From: Marvania coccoides | Lineage: Eukaryota > Chlorophyta > Trebouxiophyceae > Chlorellales > Chlorellaceae | NCBI GenBank assembly: GCA_963854735.1 | Contig: OY978106.1 | Coordinates: 434,001-498,000, forward strand | DNA: 64,000 bases | Direction of reading: 5' to 3' | Shown here: in pieces, positions 1-11,413 of the stretch | How the letters are laid out: each line of letters starts with the position of its first letter | Position numbering within the stretch: the stretch's first letter is position 1 | Made by a program: the position numbers and the translations under genes | Notes under the pieces: generated by a model | What the model saw: the letters and a program-made list of their open reading frames with translations, nothing else | Database searches by the model: none | Told to the model about the DNA's origin: nothing

Positions 1-551
1 ACGGATATTCAGGCCACGGGAGGCGCAGCGGATCTCCCTAGACCCAAGGTCACCATTTACGCCCCATCCAAAACCCCGATGCAGTCAGGCACCGCACAGA
101 CAGTAGAAGGTGCGCCATTTATCACACATCCAACTCTTCCAACCCCGCCCCAGCCAAAATCCCCGCTCTAGAACATTCATTTTTTCCTGACAATATTTTC
201 ACCGCTTGCCCTCTCCTTCGTCCCCTTGCTCTGTCACCAGGCGGGGCCCCTGCCTGGAGCATGCACGTCAATGTGGGGCCCAAGTGGGTCAACCCCCTGA
301 TGGGATGGACCTCGACCTCGAACCACGATGAGACCGTCACTCGCCTGCTCTATTTTGCAACAAAGGAGGCCGCAGCGGCGTTCGCGGAGAAGAACGGCAT
401 GGAGTACGAGATCGTGGAGCCCGCCGTGGTGCCCAAGTACCGGCCCAAGAGGTTTCCGGGGTACGGCAGCAATTTTGATGTGGCGAGGCTGAAGGGGGGA
501 ACTCCCATTGGAGGCCTGCGCAGCGAACAGGGCACCGGCGGAAAGAAATAG
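1..551 (+). CDS. NDUFS4: NADH dehydrogenase (complex I) 18-kDa Fe-S subunit NDUFS4, 3' part
   Basis: This is an accessory subunit of mitochondrial respiratory complex I. The gene is cut by the left window edge. Visible exons are 1-109 and 241-551, with a GT-AG intron at 110-240 (phase 1). The first exon is in frame from base 1 and reads VTIYAPSKTPMQSGT, the diagnostic start of the NDUFS4 core (human VTIYSPARNNMQSG). The second exon gives WVNPLMGWTSTSNH and FATKEAAAAFAEKNG, matching the family's WENPLMGW and FAEKNGW blocks, and ends KRFPGYGSNFDVAR before the TAA at 549-551. The mitochondrial presequence and start codon lie outside the window. The assignment is very secure because three family blocks occur in order in one frame. 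TGTAA, the usual chlorophyte poly(A) signal, occurs about 115 bp after the stop. Confidence 0.95.
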
Positions 552-976
552 ACAGAGGGTTAGACTCCTTCTGCTGTAGGAGTGCTGATTATATCGTAAA
601 TATTTGTTTTTATTGCTTGAATTCTATTTGGTTTTCTGCTCTTTGTTGGGTTTCTTATTTTTTACGTGTAAAGGCACGCATGGTACGCATCTTTCCTGTA
701 AAACTTGGTTGTTACTTAGTAGTTGGAAATATTAAAGAAAGTTCGACACCGGGGGGTGCGCGTCACAAGATGAACGACGAAGAAGGAAAATGAAAGGAAA
801 GGGCGCCCAAAATTAGGACAGAAAAAGACTGTCGGCGTTCGCTAGAAAGAACAACACACCGAGCGATAAGCAACAGCAAAGAGAAAAGACCACCCCCCCA
901 AAAAAAGAAATTACGTTATTTTTCCAGTTTTTACAAGCTTGTTTCTTCTCTGCTTGGGTTTTTTTCTGCTGTCAAT
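552..976. other. Convergent 3' intergenic region, NDUFS4 / ATP sulfurylase
   Basis: The two neighbouring genes converge here, so this stretch holds both 3' UTRs. It is AT-rich, has TGTAA-type motifs around 667 and 697 on the + strand, and a short run of C followed by A near 895-908. I see no coding potential. Confidence 0.6.
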
Positions 977-3508
977 TTACTCGGAGTCGGACTGCGGGGT
1001 TTCCCTCCGCAGCACGTCCACGACGCTCTTGAAGGCAAACCACTCTGGGATGTCCTCTCCAGACCGAAGCATCTTCCTGAACTTGGTGCCGCTCAGGTTC
1101 AGCCTGTGCAGGCCCTCGGCTTCGGCGACGTCAAAGGTCACGTAGCCCTGCAGAAAGCAATAAAATTTAAAACAGTAAATGAGCGAAAAACGAAGAAATC
1201 TTACTCTCCCCTATCATCCAGCAATAATGAATGCCTTGTTTGGATTGAGTCTCAATTCATTTCACCATTCCGCCACATATTCATTCAAAGCCATTTTCCC
1301 CAAAAGGAGAACCACCACAACTCCACTCCAATTTTAGCCCGCCATTTTTTCCCCTTTCTTTCTCCCTCCCTCACCTTTTCCTCAGTGTACGTGATGTTGA
1401 GCGAGGGCACGGTCTGCATGCCCAGCTCCGGCGCGTTCTCCGCCGCAAAATCCTGCGCGTCGTACGCGCCGTAAAAGTCCTCGCCGCTGAGGCTGGACTT
1501 GCAGCCCGCCATGTCCCGGCCAATAATGAAGTGGGAGCAGCCGTAGTTCTTGCGGATGATCATGTGCTGGATGGCCTCCCGGGGGCCCGCCATATGCATG
1601 GAGTAGGGAAGGTAGGCCCAGCGAAGGCGGGGGTTGGCTGTCTCGTCCTTGAGGACCTCGTAGGTGCGGAAACGAACGATGCCGGGGATGTCGTCGTCCT
1701 GGGTCGGCCCGCAGGTGGGGTGCACCAGGCATACGGCACCGGAGCCCTGCATGGGTGGAAGGGAGAAAGAGTGAGTACATGAGACAAAATTTCATTAAAA
1801 ATGGGCTGGCAGAAGAGGAAAAAAAGACTCATTTCATAGAAGGCTGTCCATAAGTCAAAATTCAATCGATTATTCAGCATTTTATTTTAATTAATTAATT
1901 TATTTAGTTTCCCCTTTGATATGCTTAATGGAATTTATAATAGTAGTACTCTTATTAAGGAAATGATAGGAAACCGTTATTTTTAATTATATTTTCTTCT
2001 CTTTCCATTACTCACCACGTTGGGGGCTTCCAGGGCGCGAATGAAGAGCTCGTAGTGGGCCCTGTGGATGGGGTTGCGGCACTGGAAGGCCAGCACGTCC
2101 TCGCCCTCAGGCAGGGTTGCACGCACCTCGGCGGGCGAAGCGCAGGGGAACACGCGCTCGGGAAGGGTCAGACCCTCAACCTTGCCGCCCAGGTAGTACC
2201 TGTAGCAAAACATGAGTAGATTCATGAATTAATTTATCCGTATTTTGCATAAAATTTCATCCAAAACTGCCCAATATTTTTTTTTGCAAATTTAAAAATC
2301 GAGCTTTCAGCGGATTTCTCATTAAAAAGCTCAACATGATGCTTCAGCAGCGAAATTAATGAATAAAGATGTGAAAACGACTCACTTTCCGCGCTCCATG
2401 GTGATCATCTGCACAGCAGGGTGCTCGATGGAGGTGGTGCGGTAGCAGTTGAGGGCCTCCAGGGGCTTGTTGGGGGTCCACTTGGACTCAACGGTCATCA
2501 CAGCCAGGTTCTGGCCCTGGTAGGTCAGCAGCAGGCGGTCGCCCACGGTGATGGAGTCGTCAGCGGTGTCCATAACTACAGGGAGGCCAAAAAGTTCACC
2601 GGTGGGGAGGCGCATGTCTTTAACGACCGAGTCGTAGGCTGCCTCGGTCATGAAGCCCTCCAGAGGTGAGAAGGCGCTGCAAAAATGAGCGTGCAGAGGT
2701 GAAAATCAGGTGAAAACGAGGGGTGAAAGAGTTGTTGCAAGGGGGTGAAATCGGAGTCGGAGATGTGCCGCGCGAGAGAGAGCGTCGGGTGCAATTGCGA
2801 TAGATGACCCGGCGGAAAAATCACGCGGTGTGCTGCTGTGGCACCGCTTATGACCTGCTTTTTCCTTTTCTGCTAAACGAGGACCAGCAACTGGGAGAGC
2901 TGGGCAGGAAGGAAGCAGTGCAGCAATACTCTTCTACTTTGAAAACAACGATCACGTTCTTGAAATTGTCGGAATAAAAACAGATAAAAAAACTGGAAAA
3001 AACTGCTACTTTTTTATGGCTTACCCGACAGTGAGCAGCTCAACGTCGCAGGCATTGCGGTCGCTCAGCTCAACGGTCTTGTTGCAGGAGCTGACGGCGG
3101 CCTGCTTCTTGTCTTCAGGCAGCATCAGGTCGACCAGCTTGCCGCCGTGGGGGGCGATGAGACCGGCCTTGGCTGCCGCCACAGCGCTGGAAAAAAAGGG
3201 TGCCAAATTAGAGGGTTAGCGCCCCAAATTTTGCGATACATTGTAGAATGAAGACATTAACATTGCTTTGGTGGGTTACCAGCGCGAATTGTGGGGATAA
3301 ATCATTCAACATTTTGTGTTTACCTGATTGTGGCCATGCTGCGGGCCTGGCGGGAGGTGGTGGTGGGAGTGCGCAGGGTGGATCCGGTGGCGAACTGCTT
3401 GCCGGCGCGAGAGAGGACGTTGATGGGCGCAGGCAGCACCTGGGGGGAGGCCTTGGCCTGAGTGTTGAGCCGAAGGCTGGTGAAGGTGCTGGCAAAGGTG
3501 GAAGCCAT
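977..3508 (-). CDS. ATS1: ATP sulfurylase, plastid type
   Basis: This enzyme activates sulfate (ATP + sulfate to APS + PPi), the first step of sulfate assimilation. Six exons, 5' to 3' on the minus strand: 3324-3508, 3025-3186, 2386-2676, 2016-2199, 1375-1746, 977-1147. All introns are GT-AG and the frame is continuous for 454 aa, close to the plant length of about 460. Residues 1-60 are rich in Ser/Thr/Arg and lack acids, as in a plastid transit peptide. The core has SPLEGFM near 217, the nucleotide-binding QCRNPIHRAH at about 252-261, the HPTCGPTQDDD block near 283, and GRDMAG at about 350-355. These correspond to the QxRNPxHxxH and GRDxAG signatures. It ends PQSDSE. The ATG is the first in frame and lies 253 bp from the divergent gene at 3761. 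Confidence 0.93.
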
Positions 3509-3760
3509 CGCTGCGATCTCTGCTCGGCCGGAAAAGAATAATGAAAGGGACGGCTTCAGGGAATTGTGCGTGGGATAGCGCTGAAGCCAGCTGGATTGAA
3601 AAATTTTGAGCTAAATATTCACGACCCAACACTTCTCCGCTTCCACGCTTGCGCCCGTTATAAAATTTATTAAAAATAGCTGCGCCTCCGATACGAGTGC
3701 CGGCGGCCTCTGGCCCCAACCAACCCATTTTTAAATCGAAATCGAATTCACAGATTTCAC
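3509..3760. promoter_or_regulatory. Probable shared divergent promoter, ATP sulfurylase / DUF4211 gene
   Basis: The start codons of two head-to-head genes are only 252 bp apart, so promoters and 5' UTRs of both must lie here or overlap. I see no convincing TATA box. The call is positional inference. Confidence 0.4.
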
Positions 3761-6700
3761 ATGGCTCGAAAACGCAAGTATGGCGACGATCTGGATGACT
3801 TCATAGTGGAGGACGACGAATTGAGCGGCGAGGAGGAGTCCAGCAGCAGTGGCAGCAGCGAAGAAGGCTCGGACGAGGAGCCAGAGTGCAGAAGCATCGG
3901 CGACAAAGGCGGAAAACCCGGCAAGGAAAACCCGGCAAAGCGCAGCAAGGAGGAAGCCTCAGAGACGCGCCGCAGTCAGCGCGCGCCTGCGCAGGGCACA
4001 CGGCAGCGCAATTCCGCCAAATTGGAGGCTCTGAAAAAGCTCACAGCAGCCAAATGCTCTGCTGCCGCCAAGAAGGACAACGCGCCCGCCTCTGCCGCTG
4101 CTCCTGCTCGGGGCAGGCCTTCCCGCCGCCGCAAAATCGAAGACTCGCCAGAGCCTTCCACCAGCCCCTCTCCGTCTCCGGCTGCTAAAGGCGGTGACAC
4201 AAGGAGAAAGTCCTCGAAACGCCAGCACACGCCGCCGCCCTCCGACGGCAAAGACAGGGACTCCCTCGCGGCCTCCAGCAGCCCTTCTCCGTCTCCTCCG
4301 CCGCAGAGAAAACCGCCGGCGCGCCGTGGCACCGCCGCCGCCATTTTTGGCGCCAGATCCAGCCAAAGGGCGCGCCCTAATCAGCTGGTGACGGGCGCGA
4401 GGGACTACGCGGAGCGACAGGACTCGGGCAACGAAGACGGGCTGGAGGACTTCGTGGTTACTAGCTCTGGAGAGGAAGAAGAGGAGGAAGAGTTGCCGGG
4501 ACGTGAAGGTACAGGCGGCTGGTTGAGGGGGAAAGGGGTCAAAGAACGGCCGCAATACGAAGTGAAGCCGAGAACAGCTGGTGGGGTGCGAGAGTGGGCA
4601 GAAGAAGATGAGGAAGACGACGAAAGAGAGGAGGAAGAGGTGGAGGAGGACGCGCCTGCTGCTGCCTCCAGACAGGAAGGGGACGAAGAAAAGGAGATTG
4701 ACGACGAAGACGAAGAAGACGCGCCCGTTGCTGCCCCCAAACGGCCGGCATCGGCAACGGGGCGGCGGCCATCAGCTCAGCGGGCGGTCATTTTGTCTTC
4801 CAGCGATGAAAGCGAGGAGGAGGAGCTGCCCACGGCCGCACCCGCGCCTGCGCCGGCCCCCAAGCGCAAGCGGTTGCGGAAACGTGGGGAAATGGTGGGA
4901 GAGGGAGGCGGCGGAGCGGCAGCTTCTGCTGCGCCAGCTGGTGTGGAGGAATATGAGGATTTACACGTGGCTGGACCTTCTGCGCCTGCGCCAAAAGTGG
5001 AGGAAAAGAAAAAAAAGGCGCTGGAAGAGCAGTTGGATGGGCTGGGCCTGCGCAAGCGGCCCTCCAAGCCGCAGCTCACTGCAGCGGAGCGCATCGCCCA
5101 GGTGCTTCATTTTTTTGCCTTCTTTTCATTTAAACTAGCATGCTTATTTAAATTTTCAGATTGCCATAATAGCTAGAATTGCCTGATTTAACGCCTTTCC
5201 TTTTACCTTCGTTTTTTGTCCTTTCAGGCTCAGAGAGAGACTTTGGCTGCCGAGGAAGAAATTCCCGTGCAACAGGACAAGCTGGAGCGCGAGGAGGTCG
5301 AACTGCTGACGGACGAAGGCGAGCCCAGCACCAGCCACGATGAAGGAGGCTTGGGAGGGCCTGAAGAGGGGTCAGAAGAGGAGGAAGGGCGGAGCAGAGC
5401 AGGCGGCAGACAGGAGCTGCAGGCGCGGCCAGAGGCGCTGCAGAGGTGAGAAAAACTCTTCTGCTAGAATTATCATAATATTTTATTTCTACCAATTTGG
5501 AATATTTGGTTAACACTTTTTCCCCCTCAAATCTAGTTGCCTTTCATTATTTTCCCGAGGATCCATTCTCCCTCGATTTGTTCGTTCAATCTTGAGCCAA
5601 AACACCCATTTCAATTTTCTCACCATGCTCGCCATTCCCCCCCTCCATCTTCAGAGTTGCCGAGGAGCTGGGCGTGGAGCTGGGCGTCAGCCAGCGCTCC
5701 CCCCGCGAGATTTTTGGCTCTTATGTTGAGTACCTCACGCTGTGCTACGTTGACCCCAACTACCGCGACAAAGTGGTGGCCTCCAAGGAGCACAAGGCGC
5801 ATTACTCGCGCGCGGTGCACACGGTGGAGGCTGCGATGACCACGGCGCGCAACGCGGTGCACAGCGAGGCGTGGCGCAGCTGCGAGCGGGGGCTGCTGGA
5901 AGCTGTGGAGTGGCTGTCAGGGGTGGAGTCGGGGTGGGACCCCGGCGCGGCGCGGGACAGGGAGGAGCGATGGGATGAGTACGATGACGGGGACGTCATG
6001 GATCGCTGCGCAGCGTGCAACAGAAAGAAGTGAGTTTGGTTTTATTTTCAGCGGGGTTGTTTTTATGTATTTTTTTGTATGTTTTTTCAACGAGTATTTG
6101 CACCGCCTCCGCCCAATATAGCACGTTTTTCGAGCTCTAGGGGCATCTCTTGTTTTTCCCCGTGAATTCCCACTATAAACCTCGCTTTCAAACAAAGTGC
6201 CCCCCGCCTGCGCTCTTGTGTATATACAATAAATTCCGTTTTCCTTTTTTTTTCACATCTGTTTTTTACAGGAGCCACACCACGCGGGTCATCACCTTCA
6301 AGGGCTTCCCTCGGGCCCCTCCAGAGGACGAGACCTGGGATGACGCACCCTCCAACCTCCACCTCTCCAACGCCTACCTTCACGCCTCCCCAGTGTACAT
6401 TAAAAACAGGCAGAAGGAACAACGAACGCAAGGGCGGTGGGGGCGGCACGCCTTCCAGCTGGGTACCATCTCGGAAGAAGAGGACGACCACGAGGGCGGA
6501 GGCGCTGATTTTTTGAGGCGGCGGCGGAAGACAGGGGAAGAGGAAGAAGAGGAGGAGGAGGTGGGGGAGGGGCTTGAGGCTGAGGCAGACCTTCCGTTTG
6601 ACCCTGAAGAGGGCCCTTCTGGCCAGGAGTACGTGAGGAAGCGGTTTCGGGTGGGGCAGCACTGCTCTGCTCGGTTGATGCTGTACCATGGCCTGGTGCA

Positions 6701-7484
6701 CTGGAAGCACCGCCTGTTGGCGCGCATCAAGCGCGAGCTCAAGGCTGAGCTGCACCGCCGCCGGGTGAGAAATGATAAAACTGGGTTTCAAACCCATTTT
6801 GGGCGATGGTTATTTTGGGTGCATCTTCACCGGGGGAAAAAACAATCTGTCGTTTTTTTGTGTCTAAAGAACACAAATTGGGGACCGCTTTCCTTCCATT
6901 TCTAAAAAGTACGTCTTACTATTAAAAAAAACCCGTTTTTCTTTCTTTTATACATTCAGGCGGCTGGGCTGAAGATCGACGCTGCCGGAGTGGCAGACGC
7001 CATCCTCAACAACGAGGACCTCCAGGAGACGCTGTACCTCAACTACAAGGCGCTGCGCGAGGCGGGGGAGACGTACCAGCTGTCGGGCGGGGAGGGGGGC
7101 AACTTTGCTTGGCGGGGGCGGGACCCTCACTCTGAGGTTCCTGCGCTGCTGGCTCAGCTGCACGACGAAAGCAACGGGGAGGAGTCCAGCGTGACTTGGG
7201 AAGAGGAGGAGGAAGAAAAATACGAGGAGGAAGAGGGAGGCAGCGCTGCAGAAAATGGGGAAGAAAGAACGCCGGTGAAGCAGCAGCAGCAGCAGCAGGA
7301 ACAGCAGCAACGGCAGCAGTTGGTTGTTGAGGAAGAGGTTGGGACGCCTGCGGATGCGAGGAGGCGGCTGGCTGCGCCTGGCCTAGGCCCAGACCTGGCT
7401 GAGCCTTCCACGGCTGTGCTGTCGGTGCATCGGCGGAATTCTAGCGCTGGACTGAAACAGGTCGACATTCGCAAGTTCTTTTAA
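3761..7484 (+). CDS. DUF4211-domain nuclear protein with C-terminal PIP-box-like motif
   Basis: Exons 3761-5101, 5228-5445, 5655-6029, 6272-6764 and 6960-7484, all GT-AG, give 983 aa. The first 500 residues are low-complexity: basic Lys/Arg clusters and long Glu/Asp runs, with the acidic DDFIVEDDE near residue 12 and EDFVVTSSGEEE near 225. Such DFIV-plus-acid patches typify CCDC82-like proteins. From about residue 530 a folded region starts (RSPREIFGSYVEYLTLCYVD), contains a CAACNRKK Cys pair near 636, and continues through YVRKRFRVGQHCSARLMLYH. I assign this to DUF4211 (PF13926), a domain of chromatin-linked proteins such as QSER1, PRR12 and CCDC82. The last exon has a polyGln run and ends KQVDIRKFF. 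Its final eight residues fit the PCNA-interacting consensus Q-x-x-I-x-x-F-F. Family call good; chromatin or replication role inferred. Confidence 0.8.
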
Positions 7485-7924
7485 TTGATTGGGTGCTTGT
7501 TGGTTGTAAACTCAATCTTAGCACAGCTGGCCTAAGACCCCAACCCATCGCTGGTCCCTAACACCCACCAGCTGGAGCTTCACGCACATATTACTCCTAC
7601 TACTCTCACGTCTTCTCCTAATATCTCAACCTCTATCTCCACCAAGCCACCGGACAAAAAGTCTGCGGATCTAGTTTTCGGCGATCTTCGCGCCTGCCCA
7701 AAAGAACAAAGGCAAGACTTCTGGGCTTTCGAGCTGACAAGGACAAAACGTTGCACAACTGAGCGCGCGCCTACAAAATTGCTACCACGCGAAACCTCAA
7801 GCGTGTTACAATTTTTAGCATTAATTAATTAATTCAACATATAGTTAGCTGTTTTCGGAGTTTCGGAGCGCCTCAATCTCGCGATCGCACCACCATCAAC
7901 GCACATCCTCAACCACCGCGCGTC
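7485..7924. other. Intergenic, DUF4211 gene to first PAN-like gene
   Basis: This holds the 3' UTR of the upstream gene, with TGTAA about 20 bp after its stop, and the promoter and 5' UTR of the downstream gene. A TTAATTAATTAATTC stretch lies near 7824-7838. No other structure is recognised. Confidence 0.5.
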
Positions 7925-8587
7925 ATGTTTCAACCGTACCGCGCGGTCGTCTCCACGCTGCTGTTCCTAGTTCTTTGCTTGAGCCCCGTGCTTGCGCAGC
8001 TCGAGGATGAGGCAGACGCGCTGCAGCACGACGCAGCCGATCCCAACCTTGCGATTTCTTTCTCGCGCACCCTGCTGGCAAACACCGTGAACGACGCATC
8101 GCAGTGCCCGTTCAGCAAGCTCAATACTGGCAAATACTTTGCGCGGCGGTGAGTGTCCTCCCGTTAAATTTGGTTTATTGCATATTTCCACAACAACCGC
8201 TGCTCACTCATGCCACTCATTTCATCCTTCGCTCAATTCATCACCCATCTGTTGCATACCTCCCCCTTACCAATCATTTTCCTGCTTGCTCACGCCCTTT
8301 TTTCTTCTTCCCCTGCCTTTTGCAGATTCACCGGCCGCCGCATCCGCAGCACCAAGGCCACCAGTTTCCAGGCGTGCTGGCGAAAGTGCCGCCGGGACGA
8401 GCGTTGCTGGACATTTGCGTACAACAAGAAGACGCGCGTCTGCAACCTCCATCGCCCCCGCTACTGCTCAGGCCCATCTGGAGAGGGCGCGGGCGTCAAA
8501 TTCAGCATCGACTGGGTGTCTGGAGCCAAGCGCTGCGAGGTTTGCAAGGACTTTGAGTGCCAGTGCCCCGGAGCCAACATAAACTAA
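7925..8587 (+). CDS. Small secreted Cys-rich protein, PAN/apple-like (copy 1 of tandem pair)
   Basis: Exons 7925-8148 and 8326-8587 (GT-AG, phase 2) give 161 aa. An N-terminal hydrophobic segment, TLLFLVLCLSPVLA, forms a clear signal peptide with likely cleavage after ALA/VLA near residue 24. The mature part has one Cys in DASQC before the intron. After the intron come CWRKCRRDERCWTFAY, VCNLHRPRYC and a CEVCKDFECQC tail. The C-x3-C-x5-CW-x-F/Y-x-Y ... C-x-L arrangement resembles PAN/apple domains, which bind carbohydrate or protein outside the cell. The DASQC motif, intron position and phase, and tail cysteines recur in the next gene at 9394, so the two are tandem paralogues. PAN membership rests on Cys spacing only; the function is unknown. 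Confidence 0.75.
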
Positions 8588-9393
8588 ACAAACATATATT
8601 TATTTATCGAGCGCTGCAATGCGCCGCTAATTGCACCAAACCCTCACCCACGAAAGATCTGGGTTACAATCAACCCAACGGTTTGTTTTTTGTTTTCTGA
8701 CGTATTTTTAAACTGCATAAATTTTGTGTTGTTCGCACATGACGATGAAGACATTTTCGTGATCTGTGGCCGGAATTTTTTTATATTGATTCTCAGCAGG
8801 TTTGCACAAGCTTACTAATAATGACATTATGACTACACAGTTCCCTTTCTTTCTCCCTCTTATCCCGTTCGAACTGCATTCTTTCTCATTTCTCGTTTCT
8901 CTTTCTCTCTCTTGCACCTTGGACCTTTTTGTAATGTAGCTGCATAAAAGCTATAGATGCCTGCTCCATTCATCAAGCGAATGGGCAAGGGAATTCAAAG
9001 CTGAAAGGAACAGCGCCAGTGTTCTCGACAGTACGTTGGCAAATCTAGTGGATATTGAAATGAAAACGGCGTTGGCTGTACCGAACCGATTATACTCCCT
9101 TGGCATTAAGCCGTTCATGGTGTGGACACAGAGGGCATGCAAGCAGCACGTGAGATATGAAAAAGGGAGAAAAAATGGGGTTGCCTGGTTCCATGACAAG
9201 CCTGGTCAACACTTCTGGGCCCCACAACTTTGACGGCACTTTTGTTATTTGTTGGCAACTCGATACGCTAAACTGTCACATCATTATTTGTTTCGACATC
9301 GTATTTACCCCTCTGTCTAACAAAAAATCTGCGGTGGATTTTTGAAATTCGATCGCAACTTGTTATACCCTCAATACTGTTAGAATCGCAGCT
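8588..9393. other. Intergenic between the two PAN-like paralogues
   Basis: About 800 bp of AT-rich sequence with pyrimidine-rich runs near 8840-8920. It carries the 3' UTR of copy 1 and the promoter of copy 2. Short ORFs here (for example 9036-9233) have no recognisable content. No further copy of the domain is seen. Confidence 0.5.
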
Positions 9394-9953
9394 ATGGTTT
9401 GCTTGCGCCACTTGTCATCCACCTACCTCGTCTTATTGTTCATTGGGATTTTCGGCAGCGCGTGGAGTGAAGCAGATTTTGCTGGCACGCATATAGATGC
9501 CAGCCAATGCTCTTCGGACGATCTGCGCACAACAGAGTATTCTCAGCGCAAGTAAGTTTATGACGATAGAAAACCTGAATCATTTGGGCTGACTTTGATA
9601 GATAGAATGACGTCAGAGCCCCCCAGTTTGGAGGTTAATGAGCGCACTTCCAACCATTTCTGTGCAGATTTCACGGGGCGAAGAAACTGAGGTCAACAAC
9701 AGCGCCAAGCTTCGATGCATGTTGGGAGCTATGCAAGGGATCCGCGAGGTGCTGGGCGTACGCCTATAACCAAGAGACGAAAGCCTGCAATCTTCTCCGC
9801 CCCCGCTTTTGCATAGGAGCAAGTGGGCGAGGCTTGCGGGTTAAATATGGGGCGGCGGACTGGACCAGCGGCAACAAGTACTGCAGCGCACCCCTCTGTG
9901 GGTATCGCTGCAACTGCCCGCTGCGGCGGGGGCGTCATCTTTATCACTCGTGA
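9394..9953 (+). CDS. Small secreted Cys-rich protein, PAN/apple-like (copy 2 of tandem pair)
   Basis: Two short exons, 9394-9551 and 9668-9953 (GT-AG, phase 2), give 147 aa. The gene is easily missed because neither exon is a long ORF. It starts MVCLRHLSS with a hydrophobic signal segment (YLVLLFIGIFGSAWS), then DASQCSSDDL. After the intron it reads FHGAKKLRS, CWELCKGSARCWAYAYNQ, CNLLRPRFCIGASGRG and CGYRCNCPLRRG. These align block by block with copy 1: FTGRRIRS, CWRKCRRDERCWTFAYNK, CNLHRPRYCSGPSGEG, CQCPG. The intron sits at the same residue and phase. The two are therefore tandem duplicates that have diverged considerably, while Cys, Trp and the LRPR/LHRPR block are kept. An extracellular or cell-wall role is inferred. 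Confidence 0.75.
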
Positions 9954-10214
9954 TGGGAAGTGAAGGTGCTGTCAGGTGGAAGAGTTGAAGATAATTTGGA
10001 GCTTGAACAATGCCCTTTGAGGGGGGGAAAAGGAATGGAGGCGCGCGTGCGCTTCATTATAAATCGCTTTTGTAATTCGTAGCTAAGAGCAGGAAATGAC
10101 AAACTACAGAAGTGCAGTCGTTGGAAAAGAAGGGGGAAAACAGGAACAGAAGAGGGCAATGCGAGAACAGTCATTTTAGGCCGTGGCATAGGTGCGCTGC
10201 CGCTCATATTATTT

Positions 10215-10808
10215 CTATTTCCCCATCGACGCTGCCATTTGTGACTCTGCAGCAGCCGACAGCTCACCAAAGCGAAGTCCCACTCGGCCTGAGTGCTTCA
10301 TAAACTTTTCGCAGCAGTTTTGCACGCACTGCAGAGGAGGGAGAGAAAGAAAGCGGGGGTTGGAAGGCTTGAAAGGGGGGAAATGAGGCGGCGGTGGAAG
10401 AAGGAAAAAAGCTTCCTCACCTTCTCCTCGGCGGCATCCAGGTCTTTCCGGCGGAAGGAATCGACGCACTCCTTGAAACAACGCTCCACCAAGCTGTTGT
10501 ACATTCGCAAGCTGGGAGGAGGAGCAAGATGTTGGGTGTAAGAATAAGGGTGGTGTAATACTAGAAAAATCTGGTCGGGTCGCTGCTTACCTGTCCCTAA
10601 CTTGCATAGACTCGATTGCCTGCATCAATGCCTTCTGCTGTTGGTCCGGCATCGCGCCTGCGACCATAAAATTGGGTTAATATTTTTGTACAAGCGAAAA
10701 AGTTGGAGCAGCGGCGCGAGGAAGCAGCCATCCTGACGGCCAATTTCACAGCCGGACGTCTCTGATAACGTAAATCGTTTCCTCACCAAGCGCTTGTTCC
10801 ATGTTCAT
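10215..10808 (-). CDS. TIM9: Mitochondrial intermembrane-space chaperone Tim9
   Basis: Tim9 pairs with Tim10 to escort hydrophobic precursors across the mitochondrial intermembrane space. Four exons: 10787-10808, 10591-10657, 10421-10511, 10215-10328, all GT-AG, giving 97 aa, the normal size for a small Tim. The first exon codes for only seven residues. The twin CX3C motifs that define the family are CFKEC and CVQNC, the latter at the start of the last exon. RMYNSLVERCF, FRRKDLDAAEE and KFMKHSGRVGLRF match plant Tim9 (RLYNSLVERCF, KFLKHTMRVGMRF) rather than Tim10. The alternative start MEQALG two codons downstream is possible. Confidence 0.93.
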
Positions 10809-11413
10809 CTTGAATTCAAGTTTTTATATTTTGCGAATCTTTTCAAGAGGAGGGATGAAGGCAAAGCTAGATGCAGCAAAATATTGTGAAAATCCGGTAA
10901 ACTATTTAATATTTTTATTGGCGAACGGGAGGATTGCTATTGAAATCTCCACCGTCGGAGGCGACGGCAAAGAAAGGGAGCGCAGAGAAGATGGCCAGGA
11001 TGGGGACACAGGAGCTTTAAATTGGGCAATGAACAGTGCGATGGGTATTTTATGCCTTCAGATTGAGGACAAATAACTCTCTCGCAAAGATACTAAAATG
11101 CTGCTACCCCCCCTGGATTTAAACCTAAAGTTTACACAAAATTGATGAGGAAGGGGAGTACAAAATTTGCTTGGAAATATAAAAAACAATGCCATGTGTA
11201 CATGGAAGGGGGAAGGTATGATTAGAGGTGGAAACAACATAAAGTAAGAGAACACGTTTTGTAGAGGGGAGAATTTCTTTTGAAAACCGAAAGTCTGAAC
11301 TAAATAAGCTTCAAATTTGGCCGAAAAGTAAATGCCGTGCTAATCAGAACAACCTAGCAGGCGTCAATCATGTTAAGTCGTAAGGAGAAGAAAGGGGGTT
11401 CTAAATGGTGTTC
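10809..11413. other. Intergenic upstream of Tim9 / downstream of membrane-protein gene
   Basis: AT-rich, about 600 bp. It holds the Tim9 promoter and the 3' UTR of the minus-strand gene ending at 11414. No coding sequence or repeat is recognised. Confidence 0.5.

Noticed and set aside
3959..4555. Long minus-strand ORFs opposite the DUF4211 first exon
   Set aside because: They are Arg/Ser-rich mirror frames of a GC-rich, Glu/Lys-coding exon with no domain or splice support.
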